DNA of 64,000 bases from Achatina immaculata (taxonomy: Eukaryota; Mollusca; Gastropoda; Stylommatophora; Achatinidae), in assembly GCA_009760885.1 (NCBI GenBank), contig CM019716.1:14089702-14153701 (forward strand), given 5' to 3'. Below the pieces are notes generated by a model. That model ran no database searches. It worked only from the letters and a program-made list of their open reading frames with translations, and had not been told where the DNA came from. Made by a program: the position numbers and the translations under genes. Positions 1-10,927 of this stretch are shown here, one piece after another. Position 1 is the stretch's first letter. Each line of letters starts with the position of its first letter.

Positions 1-787
1 GACTCCATAAATGTGTGCTTATTTATAGTATTTCCAAAAGTTTTATGGCCAGTAGCAGCTGATGCCATGATGATGATGAATTTTGAAGTAAATGAGGAAT
101 GTAATATGGTGGCTTTCTTAGTTCTTGGAATCATCCTGAGGAACAGATTCCTAGCAAGCTTCACAGCCATGGTTACATGGTTTCTCTCCACATTTCCTTC
201 ACAAACTGTGCTTGTACCTACAAAAAAAGGGGGGGGGGGCAGGGAGGTTCCATTCATGAAGAGCACTTGCTGATTTATGATGTAAGTGATGTGTTTCTTG
301 GTCTAGATAGCTGAGCATATGAAAGTGAATGCTGAAGAAGTCCTTATCTGGTAAACTTTAGCCTTTTATTAAGAGCACAGCATGAGGTTTTTTTCACAAG
401 CTTTGGCTCCCAGTCCTTTGGTAAAAGTAAACTTTAGGTAAAGTCCCCGTTTCCATGCCATTGAAGCATATTGGGGATATGGTGTTAGCCCCATATTTCC
501 ATGACCTTAGAAACATGAAAATATGATATGTTCTGTATCACACCTGTCTGCATTTACCTTCCCAGATTTCTTTGATATCAATTTTTAGAGGCTGGGTGTA
601 CCCTGGGGCCTTCTTGTTGTGGTGTTACCAGAAAAAAATTCCACCGCTGGGACTTGAATCCCATACCACCAGATTAATGGGCTGACTATCTTCAATAACA
701 ATTATTTAATTTTACTTCTAGTGTTCTTAATTTGTTTGTAAAATTACCTTCATTAAAATGTATTTCTGTTTTATTTTTGTCATGCAG
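1..787 (+). other. Cadherin intron, 5' part cut by window edge
   Basis: No cadherin exon is visible here. It holds a poly-G run near 229-239 and a SINE-like repeat (about 425-700). The upstream TM and ectodomain exons must lie outside the window. Confidence 0.6.
425..700 (-). repeat. tRNA-derived SINE, degraded copy
   Basis: On the minus strand this shares its body with the copies at 2015-2285 and 62585-62865: the reverse complements of 'ggggatatggtgttag' and 'ccatatttccatgacc' recur. A B-box-like GATTCAAGTCCC lies near 648-662. The A box is poorly preserved. Confidence 0.55.
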
Positions 788-919
788 TACTAGCACTCAT
801 AGTCTTATTGTTGTACAAGTTCTGCCCTCGTAATGAGGAGAGTGAGAAGTACATCCTGGAGGTGGACCCAGAAGATGACATACGAGAAAATGTCATGAAC
901 TATGATGAGGAAGGGGCTG
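788..919 (+). CDS. Cadherin exon: end of TM helix and p120-catenin-binding segment
   Basis: The acceptor is CAG at 785-787 and the donor GTAAGA starts at 920. The translation opens with a hydrophobic run (LALIVLLLY), then [12 protein letters not shown] and a conserved [14 protein letters not shown] block typical of the cadherin juxtamembrane domain. The exon ends after the first base of a Gly codon. The Gly triplet usual in this core (DEEGGGE) reads G-A-G across the junction. I see no frame break. Confidence 0.92.
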
Positions 920-3900
920 GTAAGATCAGTAGATGTACATCAATGTTTAACTCTTCTCATGCCTTTGGTCACTTTTATGACTCTTCCGGTTTCCATTGGT
1001 TTGTTTCAATAAAACAACCGGTGTAACATTTAGATTGTACATATTTCATCCGCAATTCTGGTGACACTTTTCAAAATAGCGAAAGAGTGCCTAGTTACGA
1101 GCGATGCCGAGTGAGAAAAAGGAAGAGAAAGAACGAAATTTTTCAATTTTTGATGATGTAGATAGGGGTATGGGCATGGCCTGTGACCACCCCACTGCTC
1201 TTGAATGTATCCCAAGTAGATCTAGACATATTAGACGATGGGAGAAGTAGTTAGAAGGTTATTTCAGACATTAATTTAGCGAGAATGCAACATAGATTCA
1301 GAATATGAGATCAACAAGTAGATGTAGACATCTCAGATGGTAAGTAGTGCGTATCTAGACCTGGCCAATGGTTAGCTGGGCACAATCAGTGTCTAAAAAC
1401 ATCACATTACTTCTTTTTTACTAAAAAACTCTGCATTTATGAAATTTTCATTCATTTAATTATACTTTGAAACATAATAAATATATGGAAGTACATGGAA
1501 ATATTGTTTTCCATTCCATTTTATAACCATACCTCCTAACATATCAAGACCAATGTTTTTACTCTGGCACTCCACAACATGTCCGCGTTTCTTCTTCCGG
1601 CACGGAAAGAGTTAAGCTGGTCTGTGTTCTTTGGGAGTGTCTGGTTTAGCGAGTATTGGAATCGAGAAGCAGCCGTCAGGGTAGAAAATATGGTGAGCAG
1701 TTTTCAACCACTAAAGCAAGGAGTTAGGCAAAGTTCTGTTCTCTCACCAGAATTGTTCTTGCTAGTGAAAATATGTTTTAAAAGAAAAGTAATCTCTGCT
1801 ATATACAGTCAAAATTTCTTGGCCATGTCTTGGGAAGACAGAAGATGGAGAACCTAGTAATGACTGAAAAATTCAAGGAAAAAATGAGACCAAGGCCAAG
1901 AGAAAAATATCTCAGTGGACTGACCAAGTGGCATGAAAAAAGAAAAGCATCTGAACAAACTTGAAACACCAGGGATCACACGAGATGGAGAAGCAATGAT
2001 TGCCCAGTGTTATCCAGGTAAAGGTAGGTAAAGATAACCCTGTCATGCCATGGAGGCACATAGGGATATGGTGTTAGTGCCCATATTTTCCATGACCTGT
2101 CAGCACACTAGAGAGTGATATGGCCAGTATAATTCCTGGCCACCATTCCATTTCCAGCTCCAGAAGAAGTCAGGTACCCATTTACAGCTGGGTGCCTCTT
2201 GCTGGATTCAAACCCCCCCCCCCCAACTTCTGCCATGAGTGACTAAAGCACTAACCACTTTGCCAGCCAGATGCCCAGTGCTGTCCACCATTCATTCATT
2301 CATTTGCATGTCCCTTGTGGAACTTTGCCTCCCAAACAGCACTCCTGTAGGCCTCTCGGTTGTGAGCAAGATGGCCTGCTGCTGTTGCATCCATTTCCAG
2401 ATCGTCAACGATGTCTTGCAGCCATCTTCGTCTTGGTCTTCCTCTTTTTCTTTTTCCCATTATGTATCCTTCCAATACGGTCTTCTCTAAATTATCATGA
2501 CGTTTAATGTGTCCAAAATATTTCAGTTTTCTCTCTTTAATCCTCTTCACTAGCCAGCCTTCTTCAATATTAAGCTCTTGTAGTATAGATATATTTGTTC
2601 ACCAAATATATATGCTGTCCACCATGGCACATAATAAAAAGAATAATCCATATGCTTGCTATATCTACTTCTACCCAGCAGAATTTTCCTGGTTTCCCAT
2701 ATATTTGCTATATTCAGCTATATCTGCTTCTGCCAAGCAGATCTTTCCTGTTTTCCCATATATGTGCTATATTTAGCTATATCTACTTCTGCCCAGCAGA
2801 TCTTTCCTGTTTTCCCATATATTTGCTATATTCAGCTATATCTGCTTCTACCCAGCAGATCTTTCCTGTTTTCCCATATATTTGCTATATTCAGCTATAT
2901 CTGCTTCTACCCAGCAGACCTTTCCTGTTTTCCCATATATTTGCTATATCTGCTTCTACCCAGCAGACTTTTCCTGTTTTCCCACATATTTGCTATATTC
3001 AGCTATATCTGCTTCTGCCCAGCAGGTCTTTCCTGTTTTCCCATATATTTGCTATATTCAGCTATATCTGCTGCTACCCAGCAGATCTTTCCTGTTTTCC
3101 CATATATTTGCTATATTCATCTATATCTGCTTCTGCCCAGCAGATCTTTCCTGTTTTCCCATATATTTGCTATATTCAGCTATATCTGCTTCTGCCCAGC
3201 AGATCTTTCCTGTTTTCCCATATATTTGCTATATTCAGCTATATCTACTGCTACCCAGCAGATCTTTCCTGTTTTCCCATATATTTGCTATATTCAGCTA
3301 TATGTGCTTCTACCCAGCAGACTTTTCCTGTTTTCCCATATATTTGCTATATTCATCTATATCTGCTTCTACCCAGCAGGTCTTTCCTGTTTTCCCATAT
3401 ATTTGCTATATTCAGCTATATCTGCTTCTACCCAGCAGGTCTTTCCTGTTTTCCCATATATTTGCTATATTCAGCTATATCTGCTTCTGCCCAGCAGATC
3501 TTTCCTGTTTTCCCATATATTTGCTATATTCAGCTATATCTACTGATACCCAGCAGGTCTTTCCTGCTTTGTTCAGCATCTGTACTAAGAAAGTAAAGGT
3601 GTCAGTGTCGATCCTCAGTAGTTTCCAGTAACTAAGTATTGGACATGTAAGGTTGTTAGAGTAGAATATTTGTAGCAAACATAGCAGTGGTATGGCTTTT
3701 AAAAAAAAAAAAAAGAATGCTTTAGATGTATTTCTTATTTGCTTCTACTAGGTGAGGAAGATCAGGATGCATACGACATTTCAAGGCTACAAAAGCCAGA
3801 TTATCTGACATTCTTGATGACACCTGATGGAGACAGGAGAACTGATTTGCCTCTTGGAAGTAAGTTTTTGCTGTATTTTTCTTTTTGTCAACAGTTTTAT

Positions 3901-5097
3901 ATTTCAGATTTAGTTCACATTATTTATGAACCTACAACGATTTTAGACAATATAAACTGGCAGATAAGAAGAGACGGAGTATTCATCAACCATAACATGG
4001 AATACACATGGAAAATATATTTCTGATTTTAAAAGTAAATTACTGTAAACGTCTAATTTCACCAGCCAGCTACTGAGAAGAGGTCATGGCCGTAAAAATA
4101 GTTCTTCTTATCATCATCATCACATGCCATTCTGAATGGCATAGGCGGTCATACTCATCCGCAGATCTCATTCCATGATATTTCTGAGCAACTCCTGCTG
4201 ATTTCTTTACATTCCTCAATCTACCAGTCTGTTGCCTCTGTCATCCTCTACCTCTCCTGCCTTCAGTTTTGCCCATCGTTATGATGTTTTCCATTTTCTC
4301 TCTTCTCATCAAATGCCCCAAGAATGATGATTGCCTTTTTTCTTATCTCTGTTATTGTACTGTTTTTCCATTAGCTTGTCTCAAACACTGCTCATTGGTT
4401 ATCTTGGCTGGCCATGGGATCCACATCATATTATCAGAACTACGTAAAAAGCATCGAGGTTTTCTTGGAAGGTTGCCTTAACAGAGGAGGGGTTGTGGCA
4501 GTTACAACAGCTTTGTAAATAATATAATTTTGTTTTGCAAAAAAAAAAAACATACACACACACGCATGCATGCACACAGAGGGGGGGGGGGAAGAGTGCC
4601 AAATGTTTTCTTTTCTTCATCATGATGTAATTTCTGAAGATCACAGTGAGTAGCCCAGTTGTCCTCCCCTGGTATAATGAATAATGGTTACTGTGTTCAA
4701 TTTTGAATGACTTGAACTTGTGTAACACAGTGTCGAGTCATTTAGTTATTGACAGTGTTTATTATAGAATCTAGCACTTTCCACAGTTTGTGAGAGTGTG
4801 AAGCAAAATTTATGCTTAGGGCTTTAAATTTCAGATGCCACTGGAAACAAGGCAGATGTTGGCAACTTCATTGATGACCGTATGAAGGATGCTGACAATG
4901 ATGATGGTGCAGCACCGTATGACAGTGTACGAGAATATGCTTTCGAAGGGGGCAGCAGCGATGCAGGATCTCTGAGCTCATTGAATACAAGCAGCAGTGA
5001 TGGGGATCAAGACTATGATTACCTTACAGACTGGGGACCAAAGTTTTCCAAACTGGCAAATATGTATGGAACAGGGCAAGATTTAGAAGCCAACTAA
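788..5097 (+). CDS. Classical cadherin, 3' end of gene (last three exons)
   Basis: Exons 788-919, 3752-3859 and 4835-5097 join in one frame (all junctions are phase 1, with GT-AG introns) and encode 166 residues: the end of a transmembrane helix, a short basic stop-transfer segment and a complete classical cadherin cytoplasmic tail. The order is the juxtamembrane p120-catenin-binding segment, a linker, then the beta-catenin-binding domain ending in the [13 protein letters not shown] block. In this family the tail couples homophilic cell adhesion at adherens junctions to actin through catenins. The ectodomain exons lie left of the window. The tail is about the usual 150-160 residues and is uninterrupted. 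The subtype (E-type, N-type or invertebrate form) cannot be set from the tail alone, so no symbol is given. Confidence 0.93.
1580..1615. mobile_element. piggyBac-like terminal repeat, one end only
   Basis: GGCACGGAAAGAG followed by TTAA (1612-1615) matches the ends of the TTAA-flanked elements at 19.4-20.1 kb and 52.7-53.4 kb. The interior to the left (about 1190-1400) carries tagatc/tagac-rich sequence like the 19.65-kb copy. I could not find the partner end, so the element looks truncated. Confidence 0.45.
1625..2012 (+). mobile_element. RTE-like LINE fragment (family A), internally deleted
   Basis: REAAVRVEN and the [15 protein letters not shown] block of reverse transcriptase are readable at 1658-1760 and match the long copy at 56.6-59.9 kb. 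This jumps directly to the C-terminal end ([27 protein letters not shown]; about 1815-1950), so the middle of the ORF is deleted. Not functional. Confidence 0.65.
2015..2285 (-). repeat. tRNA-derived SINE
   Basis: On the minus strand: an A-box-like region near 2245-2280, a B box (GTTTGAATCC type, adjoining a poly-C run at 2213-2224), then a body of the same layout as 62585-62865. It abuts the 3' tail of the LINE at 2289. Confidence 0.65.
2289..2600 (-). mobile_element. LINE 3' end, family F
   Basis: The minus strand (2550-2296) encodes [40 protein letters not shown] and ends [12 protein letters not shown], the usual C-terminus of an RTE/CR1-like polyprotein. It is followed by a 3' tail of TGAA repeats (CATT repeats on +, about 2289-2303). 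Related copies lie at 21.92, 28.38 and 37.05 kb. Confidence 0.75.
2655..3575. repeat. 59-bp minisatellite, about 16 copies, in cadherin intron
   Basis: The unit contains CCCAGCAGATCTTTCCTG and TTTCCCATATATTTGC, with a regular 59-bp spacing (for example CTTTCCTG near 2743 and 2802). One unit near 2925-2971 is about 10 bp short. Since 59 is not a multiple of three and the unit has no stop in any + frame, all three + frames stay open for 249-333 codons. This is a repeat artefact and not a gene. Confidence 0.95.
3752..3859 (+). CDS. Cadherin exon: juxtamembrane-to-catenin linker
   Basis: The acceptor is CTAG ending at 3751 and the donor GTAAGT starts at 3860. It encodes [19 protein letters not shown] followed by a Pro/Asp-rich linker. 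EEDQ-YD-S-L is the conserved continuation of the p120-binding region. Phase 1 at both ends keeps the frame with its neighbours. Confidence 0.9.
4105..4480 (-). mobile_element. LINE family A 3' end in cadherin intron
   Basis: Minus-strand reading gives [18 protein letters not shown] and a final [15 protein letters not shown], the C-terminal end of the same RTE-like family as 56.6-59.9 kb. It ends in the (ATG)n tail seen as CATCATCATCAC near 4113. It has several stops and is inactive. Confidence 0.65.
4835..5097 (+). CDS. Cadherin terminal exon: beta-catenin-binding domain and stop
   Basis: The acceptor is TTTCAG ending at 4834 and the TAA stop is at 5095-5097. The 86 residues carry [25 protein letters not shown], the Ser-rich [11 protein letters not shown] stretch (the region phosphorylated by CK2/GSK3 in known cadherins) and [22 protein letters not shown], the beta-catenin armadillo-groove ligand. 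The end QDLEAN is a little longer than the usual GGGEDD-type terminus. Confidence 0.95.
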
Positions 5098-5850
5098 TGT
5101 GCTCAGAATAGAATTATTTTTTTTAAATTCTGTTATGAATACATGATCTAAATGAATCTTGTTATTTTTAGGAGTAAAAATGTTCAGTGTGAAGATGGAG
5201 CTGTTGTGTGAAAGTTCAGATAGTGCTGGCAGACATCTGAAAATCCAGAATAATATGTTGACCGTAATATGCTTAAATAGCTCCAAGGCATCATGATGAT
5301 AGTTGAACATTTATTTATGTGGCCATTTCTGCATTTAGTTTTTCATCCATATGCCACTGTTCCAAGCACAGATTCAGTGTTAATTTTACTGGTAAGAATG
5401 TGAAAAATTCAGCTGCTAGATTGTTGTATGTTTCATTTGGGACTTCCTATCTCGGTATATTTTTTTTTTCTACATTAAGCATTAGTAATACCTCATCCTC
5501 ATTGATAGTAATTATTGCAGTATTGCATACTAGACTGTCTGTAAGGTGTTTCATTAATGTCAAGCAAGTACTGCTTTACAAGTACAGCAGACTGTAAATA
5601 GCCATCTTTCAACCATGACTGGGACCTTCTTCATCTGCATACACGCTTTAAAGCACTTTAGTTGCATTATGTTGCCATTTTGCAACTTTATACGCTGAAA
5701 CATATGATTCTGGCATGGCATAGTTTTAAAACTGGCTCCACTTTCCCGCTCTCATCCCATTTTACTCGATCAAGCTACTGTCAGTTTCCAAGGACACAAA
5801 CTTCTTTTTCTTCAGCTTTCTGAGCCATTAAGGTTTATTGCTGCAGATAA
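5098..5850 (+). other. Cadherin 3' UTR, end not resolved
   Basis: AT-rich unique DNA after the stop codon, with no gene and no clear AATAAA before the LINE that starts at about 5850. Only transcript data would place the polyadenylation site. Confidence 0.5.
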
Positions 5851-7470
5851 AGTTCACCTCCATTCCTCTCTATTCCTAATCTTCTCTCTCCAGTTGGTGA
5901 CACCAATTTCTTTTATATCCTTTTTTATGTTGTCTTTCCATCTCTGTCTTGTTCTGCCCCTTGGTCTTGTTTCATTTATCAAGAGTGCGTACATAATTTT
6001 CATTTGTCTGTTCTCTTCCATTCTTTCTACATGGCCCAACCAGTGTAGTCTGTTCTGTTTCAAGACATTTGTTGAGATTTAAATAAGCTGTTCAGTTCAG
6101 TGTTCTTTCTAGCTCTCCATTCTCCACTGTTGGTATCCTTTATAGGCCCAAAGATTTTTCTTAGGATCTTGTTTTCAGAGATGTGCAATTGTTTATCTTT
6201 CTTTGTTGTACTCCACGTTTCTGATCCATACATGATAGCTGGTCTTATTATAGTTTTGTAGATTATAGTTTTGTAGATTGTTATTTTGGTGTTTTGGGAC
6301 AGGATTTTGGATTTTATCAGGTCTTGCAAGGCAAAGTATATTTTATTCCCTATCTGTATTCTGCTAAATTTCCTCATTTACTGTGTTGCTTCTGTTGAAG
6401 GTTGGACCTAGATATTTGTATGTTTCTGCTTTCCTAATGATCATATCTCCAACATTTATATAATCTGGATCATTCTGCCTCTGGTCTCTTGATATCGTCA
6501 TGTACTCTGTTTTATCTTTGTTAATGGTCAACCCACTTTTAGTGCCACATCTCTCAGGTGAATGCGAGTATTGATGACTTCTTGGATAGTTTCCCCCAAA
6601 AGGATGATGTCACCAACATATCATAGTATTTTAGCTTGTTGTTCTGTACTGCTTTCTTCTTTCACTTTTCTGATTACCTTTTCTAGTACTAGGTTGAATA
6701 GTAATGGAGATAATGTATCACCTTGTTTTAAACCAGTTCTTATATAGAAAGGTTCTGACTTTCTTCCTTTATATATTACTATATTTTGTGCATCCTCCAT
6801 GCATATTCTGGTCAAATTGATTAATTTACTAAATATCTCAAATTATTTTATAATTTTCCATAAGCTGCTCCTATCTGTGCTGTCATAAGCTTTCTTGAAG
6901 GGAATGAAGATATTATGTACTTCTTTTCTATATTCCCAGTACTTTTCTGCTCTTTGATGTAGATAAAATATATGGTCTACAGTTGATCTGTTCTTCCTAA
7001 AGCCTGTTCGATAGTCTCCCAGTATTTTCTCGTTGTATGGTTTTAATCTATTTGAAAGTATAATAGCATTTTGTAGCTTATATATATAAAGTAAGGATAT
7101 TCCTTCGTAGTTTTAACACTTGCTCTTATTGCCTTTTTTTTTTAATACTAGGATCAGTAACAATTCTCTCCATTCACTAGAGAGTTTTTCTTCTCTCCAT
7201 ATTTGTTGTATTAGTGCACATATCTGTTCATGTAGATTTAGACCTCCTTCCTTAACCAATTCTGCAGCAGTTCCATCTGAACCCATTGCTTTGTTGTTTT
7301 GTAGAAGCATGATACTGTATTTAACTTCTTCTAAGTCTGGTTCTTCTGTTTCAGGTTCACAAGTCTGTATTTCTTCACATAGTAATGTGTTTATAGGCTC
7401 TTCACAGTTTAGTAGTTTTTTTCAAAATATTCTGATACAAATTTCCTCACAAACAGTAGGATCTTAGTCA
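5850..7470 (-). mobile_element. Non-LTR retrotransposon fragment, family D
   Basis: Read on the minus strand, from 7465 down: NNKAMGSDGTAAELVKEG (RT N-terminal block), TGLKQGDTLSPLLFNLVLE (6740s), a catalytic-box region reading YVGDIILLGETIQEV (6560-6620), then IIRPAIMYGSETWS and the C-terminal LHWLGHVERMEENR and RPRGRTRQRWKDNI. The YxDD aspartate pair is Y-V-G-D with a stop just before it, so the reverse transcriptase is dead. The copy is 5'-truncated with several frame breaks. Confidence 0.8.
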
Positions 7471-7707
7471 GCAATGGTTCACCAGCCTGATAAAAGTGGT
7501 TGGCACAGTGAGTGCTGTGTTTTTACTCCAGTGTAACCCAGTCACATTAGTGTAAAATATTCACCATCATGTTTACTGTAAGGTCAGGTGTAATCCAGGC
7601 AGTATCATCCTGTTCGGTCATGTATTGCTGAAGTCTTTTAACATGATATGCCCATGAGCACTGGACACAGAAGATTTTGTTGTACTCCTAATCAGCAGTA
7701 TCAATAT

Positions 7708-8057
7708 CAGTGCTTTTCAACTTGTGATATGAGGAGGTCAGTCTGTTTGTGTGGATATATTAATTTTTTTATTTGTAAGCACATCTCGAGTTATGTAATA
7801 TTTAATATCTACTTATCAGCAACAAGTGTTTGTGTCATTTAATAATTATAAGTGATTGTTTTCAGTCAGTGTCTTGTCTGTGTAAAACTTTGATCTCATC
7901 ACAGAATTCTATGGAGGTCAGTTAAAGGAGATTTTAAGGATATAGTGGGAAATGTATCATGTTTTGCATGAAACGGGGAAACTAAGCATGAAAATTATGC
8001 TCAGAAGAAATGTTTCAATAACAAGGGGAATGCTTGAGGAAAGATTGAAAAGCACTG
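7708..8057. mobile_element. hAT-like non-autonomous element (MITE)
   Basis: The left end CAGTGCTTTTCAAC and right end TTGAAAAGCACTG are inverted copies, the usual terminal form of hAT elements. It is 350 bp with no transposase reading frame. The 8-bp flanks do not match, so no target duplication survives. Confidence 0.5.
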
Positions 8058-8114
8058 GGCTAGGAGAGATCAAAATGACTTGTGCCATAAAAAATTTCTC
8101 AAAGAAGCTTTTCC

Positions 8115-8365
8115 ATTGTACTATTGGAGGTATAGGTTCTGTTGTACTGTTAGATGTATAGGTTCTTTTATACTGTTGAAAATGTAGGTTATTTTACAGG
8201 TTCTTTTGTACAGTTGAAAGTATAGGTTCTTTTGTAGTGTTAAAAGTATAGGTTCTTTTGCAGTGTTGAAATCATAAGTTCTTTTGCACTGTTGGAAGTA
8301 TAGATTCTGTTATACCTGGAAGTATAGGTTCTGTTGTATTGTTGGAAGTACAGGTCCTGTTCTTC
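8115..8365. repeat. Degenerate 26-27-bp tandem repeat
   Basis: About nine imperfect units built on GTATAGGTTCTTTTGTA plus CTGTTGAAA. Strong divergence between units points to an old array. Confidence 0.8.
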
Positions 8366-9070
8366 TTCTGTGTTCAGTTTTGTATGCTCAGCTTGCTAAA
8401 CAGGGAGCCGAATTGCCTCCACGAGTCCTGCTGTCAGTGGGAGGTCTTCATAGGAGCCCCAGTGTTTCTTCTTCATGCTTCTCTGTCTGGGCCATGCCTG
8501 GACTCTGAGGTCTATGCCTGTAGTGCAGATCTGTAGTATATGTTCAGTAGTCTGGGGGCTGTCTTGCCACATGCATTGAGCTGTTGACTTTATCTTGTAG
8601 AGATGGATGTTTAGTCTTCAGTGTCCAGTTTGTAGTCTGAAGATTGTGGTTTTTTTTGTTTGTTTAGTCTGGGGTCCTGTGGTAACTGCTGTTTTGTCCT
8701 CTGCCTCCAGGCATTTTGGTGTTTCCTTTTATCAAGCATTTTCACTTCTTTCTTGTGATATTTTGTATCTGAATTGTTTTTTCTTTGTGCCTTCTTTTGC
8801 TAGTCTGTCAGCTGTTTCATTTCATGCAGTGCCATGGTGTGTAGGGACCCTCTGTAGCACTATCTTGTTTGTTGTGGAGAGCTAATTTAGTTTTCCTATT
8901 ACATCCCTTGTCAGATGGTCCCCTTCTTCATCTTGTATGGCCTTGAGGGCTGTCTGGCTATCACATAAGAAGGCTATTTTTGTGTCTTTTGGTTTTTGTT
9001 CCTCCAGAGTCTTTGCAGTCTTCAGAATGGCCATTAGTTCTGTAAGCATGTTAAACATATAAGGACACAG
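8365..9070 (-). mobile_element. LINE fragment with RNase H domain, family E
   Basis: Minus-strand translation gives ELMAILKTAKTLEEQ, then KIAFLCDSQTALKAIQDEEG (RNase H catalytic Asp context), LQRVPTHHGTA and NETADRLAKEG (the conserved C-terminal RNase H motif). Nearer 8360 follow the H-C-type tail (TTEHILQIC) and WGSYEDLPLTAGLVE. Such a C-terminal RNase H is known in I/Jockey-group LINEs and is absent from RTE types. Internal stops make it a relic. Confidence 0.7.
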
Positions 9071-9334
9071 CTCATTCTCATATCTTGTGTGATGACATGA
9101 TCCATTTCATTTAACATTTTAATACTGCTTCTTTTTTTTTGTTAAGTAAATCATATCTCACAGATAGATTTGTATGCCAAAGTATTTTAATGTCTCCATC
9201 ATAAACATTCTGTTAACTGTCATAGTGTATGGATGGATATTTTTATCAAGGTTGTCATCATTTGTCTGGCAAGTGTGAGATTGTGTTTGACTGCAGCTGC
9301 TGATTACAGCTTGCTGCGCATTCATCCCTTAGAT

Positions 9335-9520
9335 CAGGATTTCTCAGTGGGAGGCTTACTGCGCACGAGGGAGGCCAGACTGAATTCCATGGGACCACAT
9401 CTGAAAGACATCAGTAGAATTTTCTGTAGTAATGGAGCTGGAGAGAAGCTGCAGAAGGTTTTAATGCAAAAAAAAAAGGGGGGTCACAAACAGCCACAAA
9501 AAAAAAATTGAGAAACCCTG
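9335..9520. mobile_element. hAT-like MITE, 186 bp
   Basis: Left end CAGGATTTCTCA and right end TTGAGAAACCCTG are near-inverted copies, the common CAGGG-TTTCTCAA hAT terminus. The interior is noncoding with A-runs. No 8-bp duplication is retained. Confidence 0.5.
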
Positions 9521-10927
9521 CACTGGCAGATATGTTGATGACAAACATGTTACGGTTTGCAAACAGGGAGAGTAGCAAAGAGAGAATATGAGAAATAATT
9601 AATTCCTAGTCCATATCAAATGTCATCTCACCACTGGTTTTCTTTATTTTCTTGAGCGTCTGTACATGAGCGCAAGCATATGCTCAGACAAGTGTACCTG
9701 AATATAAAACATCACCCAGTTATTCCATCAAAGGATAACACTGGATCTCTGTCAGTTGTTTTGCTGAATTTTGTAAACATATCGCACACACAAAAATGGC
9801 CAGTTACAGAAGTTTTAAAAAAACATATTTCAGCAATGTTAAATACCCTGTATCCATTCCGGATAAGGTTTAATAGTTTCATCTTTGCTGTTGTTCCAGT
9901 TTTATTGTATTATGTACCGAAGGTCTAGGTAAAAATTCCTGATATGTATTTGTTGCCCACATTTCAAATATGTAAATATATAAAATGTTGATTTATTTAT
10001 TTCTAGCAGTTAGGGTTTAATGTTTGATCCTGCAGCAGGAATAATATGAAGATTTGTTACCTTGTCCATGTTCTATATTAACAGTATTAGAAGCTAGTAT
10101 CATATTTCCTCATATGTCTTAGTTTTATTTGGAAGAAAAATGGGCAGGGGGTTGCGTTTGAGGGAGGGAGTTTGGCCACCTGCTGTAATGTACTGCCTTT
10201 TCTTGTTCAGGTTAAAAGTACTAGAAATTTGTATAAAAATGTTGCGAAATTTTGATGGAGTTCATAAGGGCAATTATGTTGAAGAGATTTTAAAATTTAG
10301 GTTCAGACCCCAACTTTCAGTGACAGTTTTCTCTGCAAAACCCGTTGTGCGTTGAAGATGTTAGTACTAATATAAAATTGATTCTTCGTTCTAAAAATTC
10401 TGTAGGTGATTCCAGCACTCGCAAAAAATTTTTTTTTAATTTAGCGTTATATATAATTTTTATATTACACATGCCCATTTTATAAAATTTATTTCATGAG
10501 TAGCTGAATTTCAAATTAAATATGGGCAAACTAAATTCACACCCATCACAAAATGGTACACTCTTGTTTATTTACTTTCTGTACCAGTTGAGAAATGCAT
10601 AAAACTTCAAAACATTGTTACATGCTTTGTGGTACTGGTTGGACAAGACCCCAATCATGCATTTAAAATTTCTAGTCATGCATTGACCTCAGTTATATGA
10701 AGGCCATTGATTTCCACATTTAGCTTTAGCCATAGGGGAAAAGAGTGCTCATATATGAAAAACATCACTGATTTTTTTCTTTTAGAATATCAGGTGCTGG
10801 TATCAAGAAACCTCAGTGGGTTATTTTCTAAATTATTTTCTGTTTAACACACACTTATCTACTGGGCAGGGGAAGATATTGTTAATCAAAAACAGGATTT
10901 TCAATGAACTTCTGTAAAAGTAAAAGG
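9521..10927. other. AT-rich intergenic DNA
   Basis: I see no gene, RNA or clear repeat boundary here. Confidence 0.4.

Noticed and set aside
2595..3631. Overlapping open frames of 333, 296 and 249 codons
   Set aside because: All arise from the stop-free 59-bp tandem unit in three frames; no start context, domain or codon bias.
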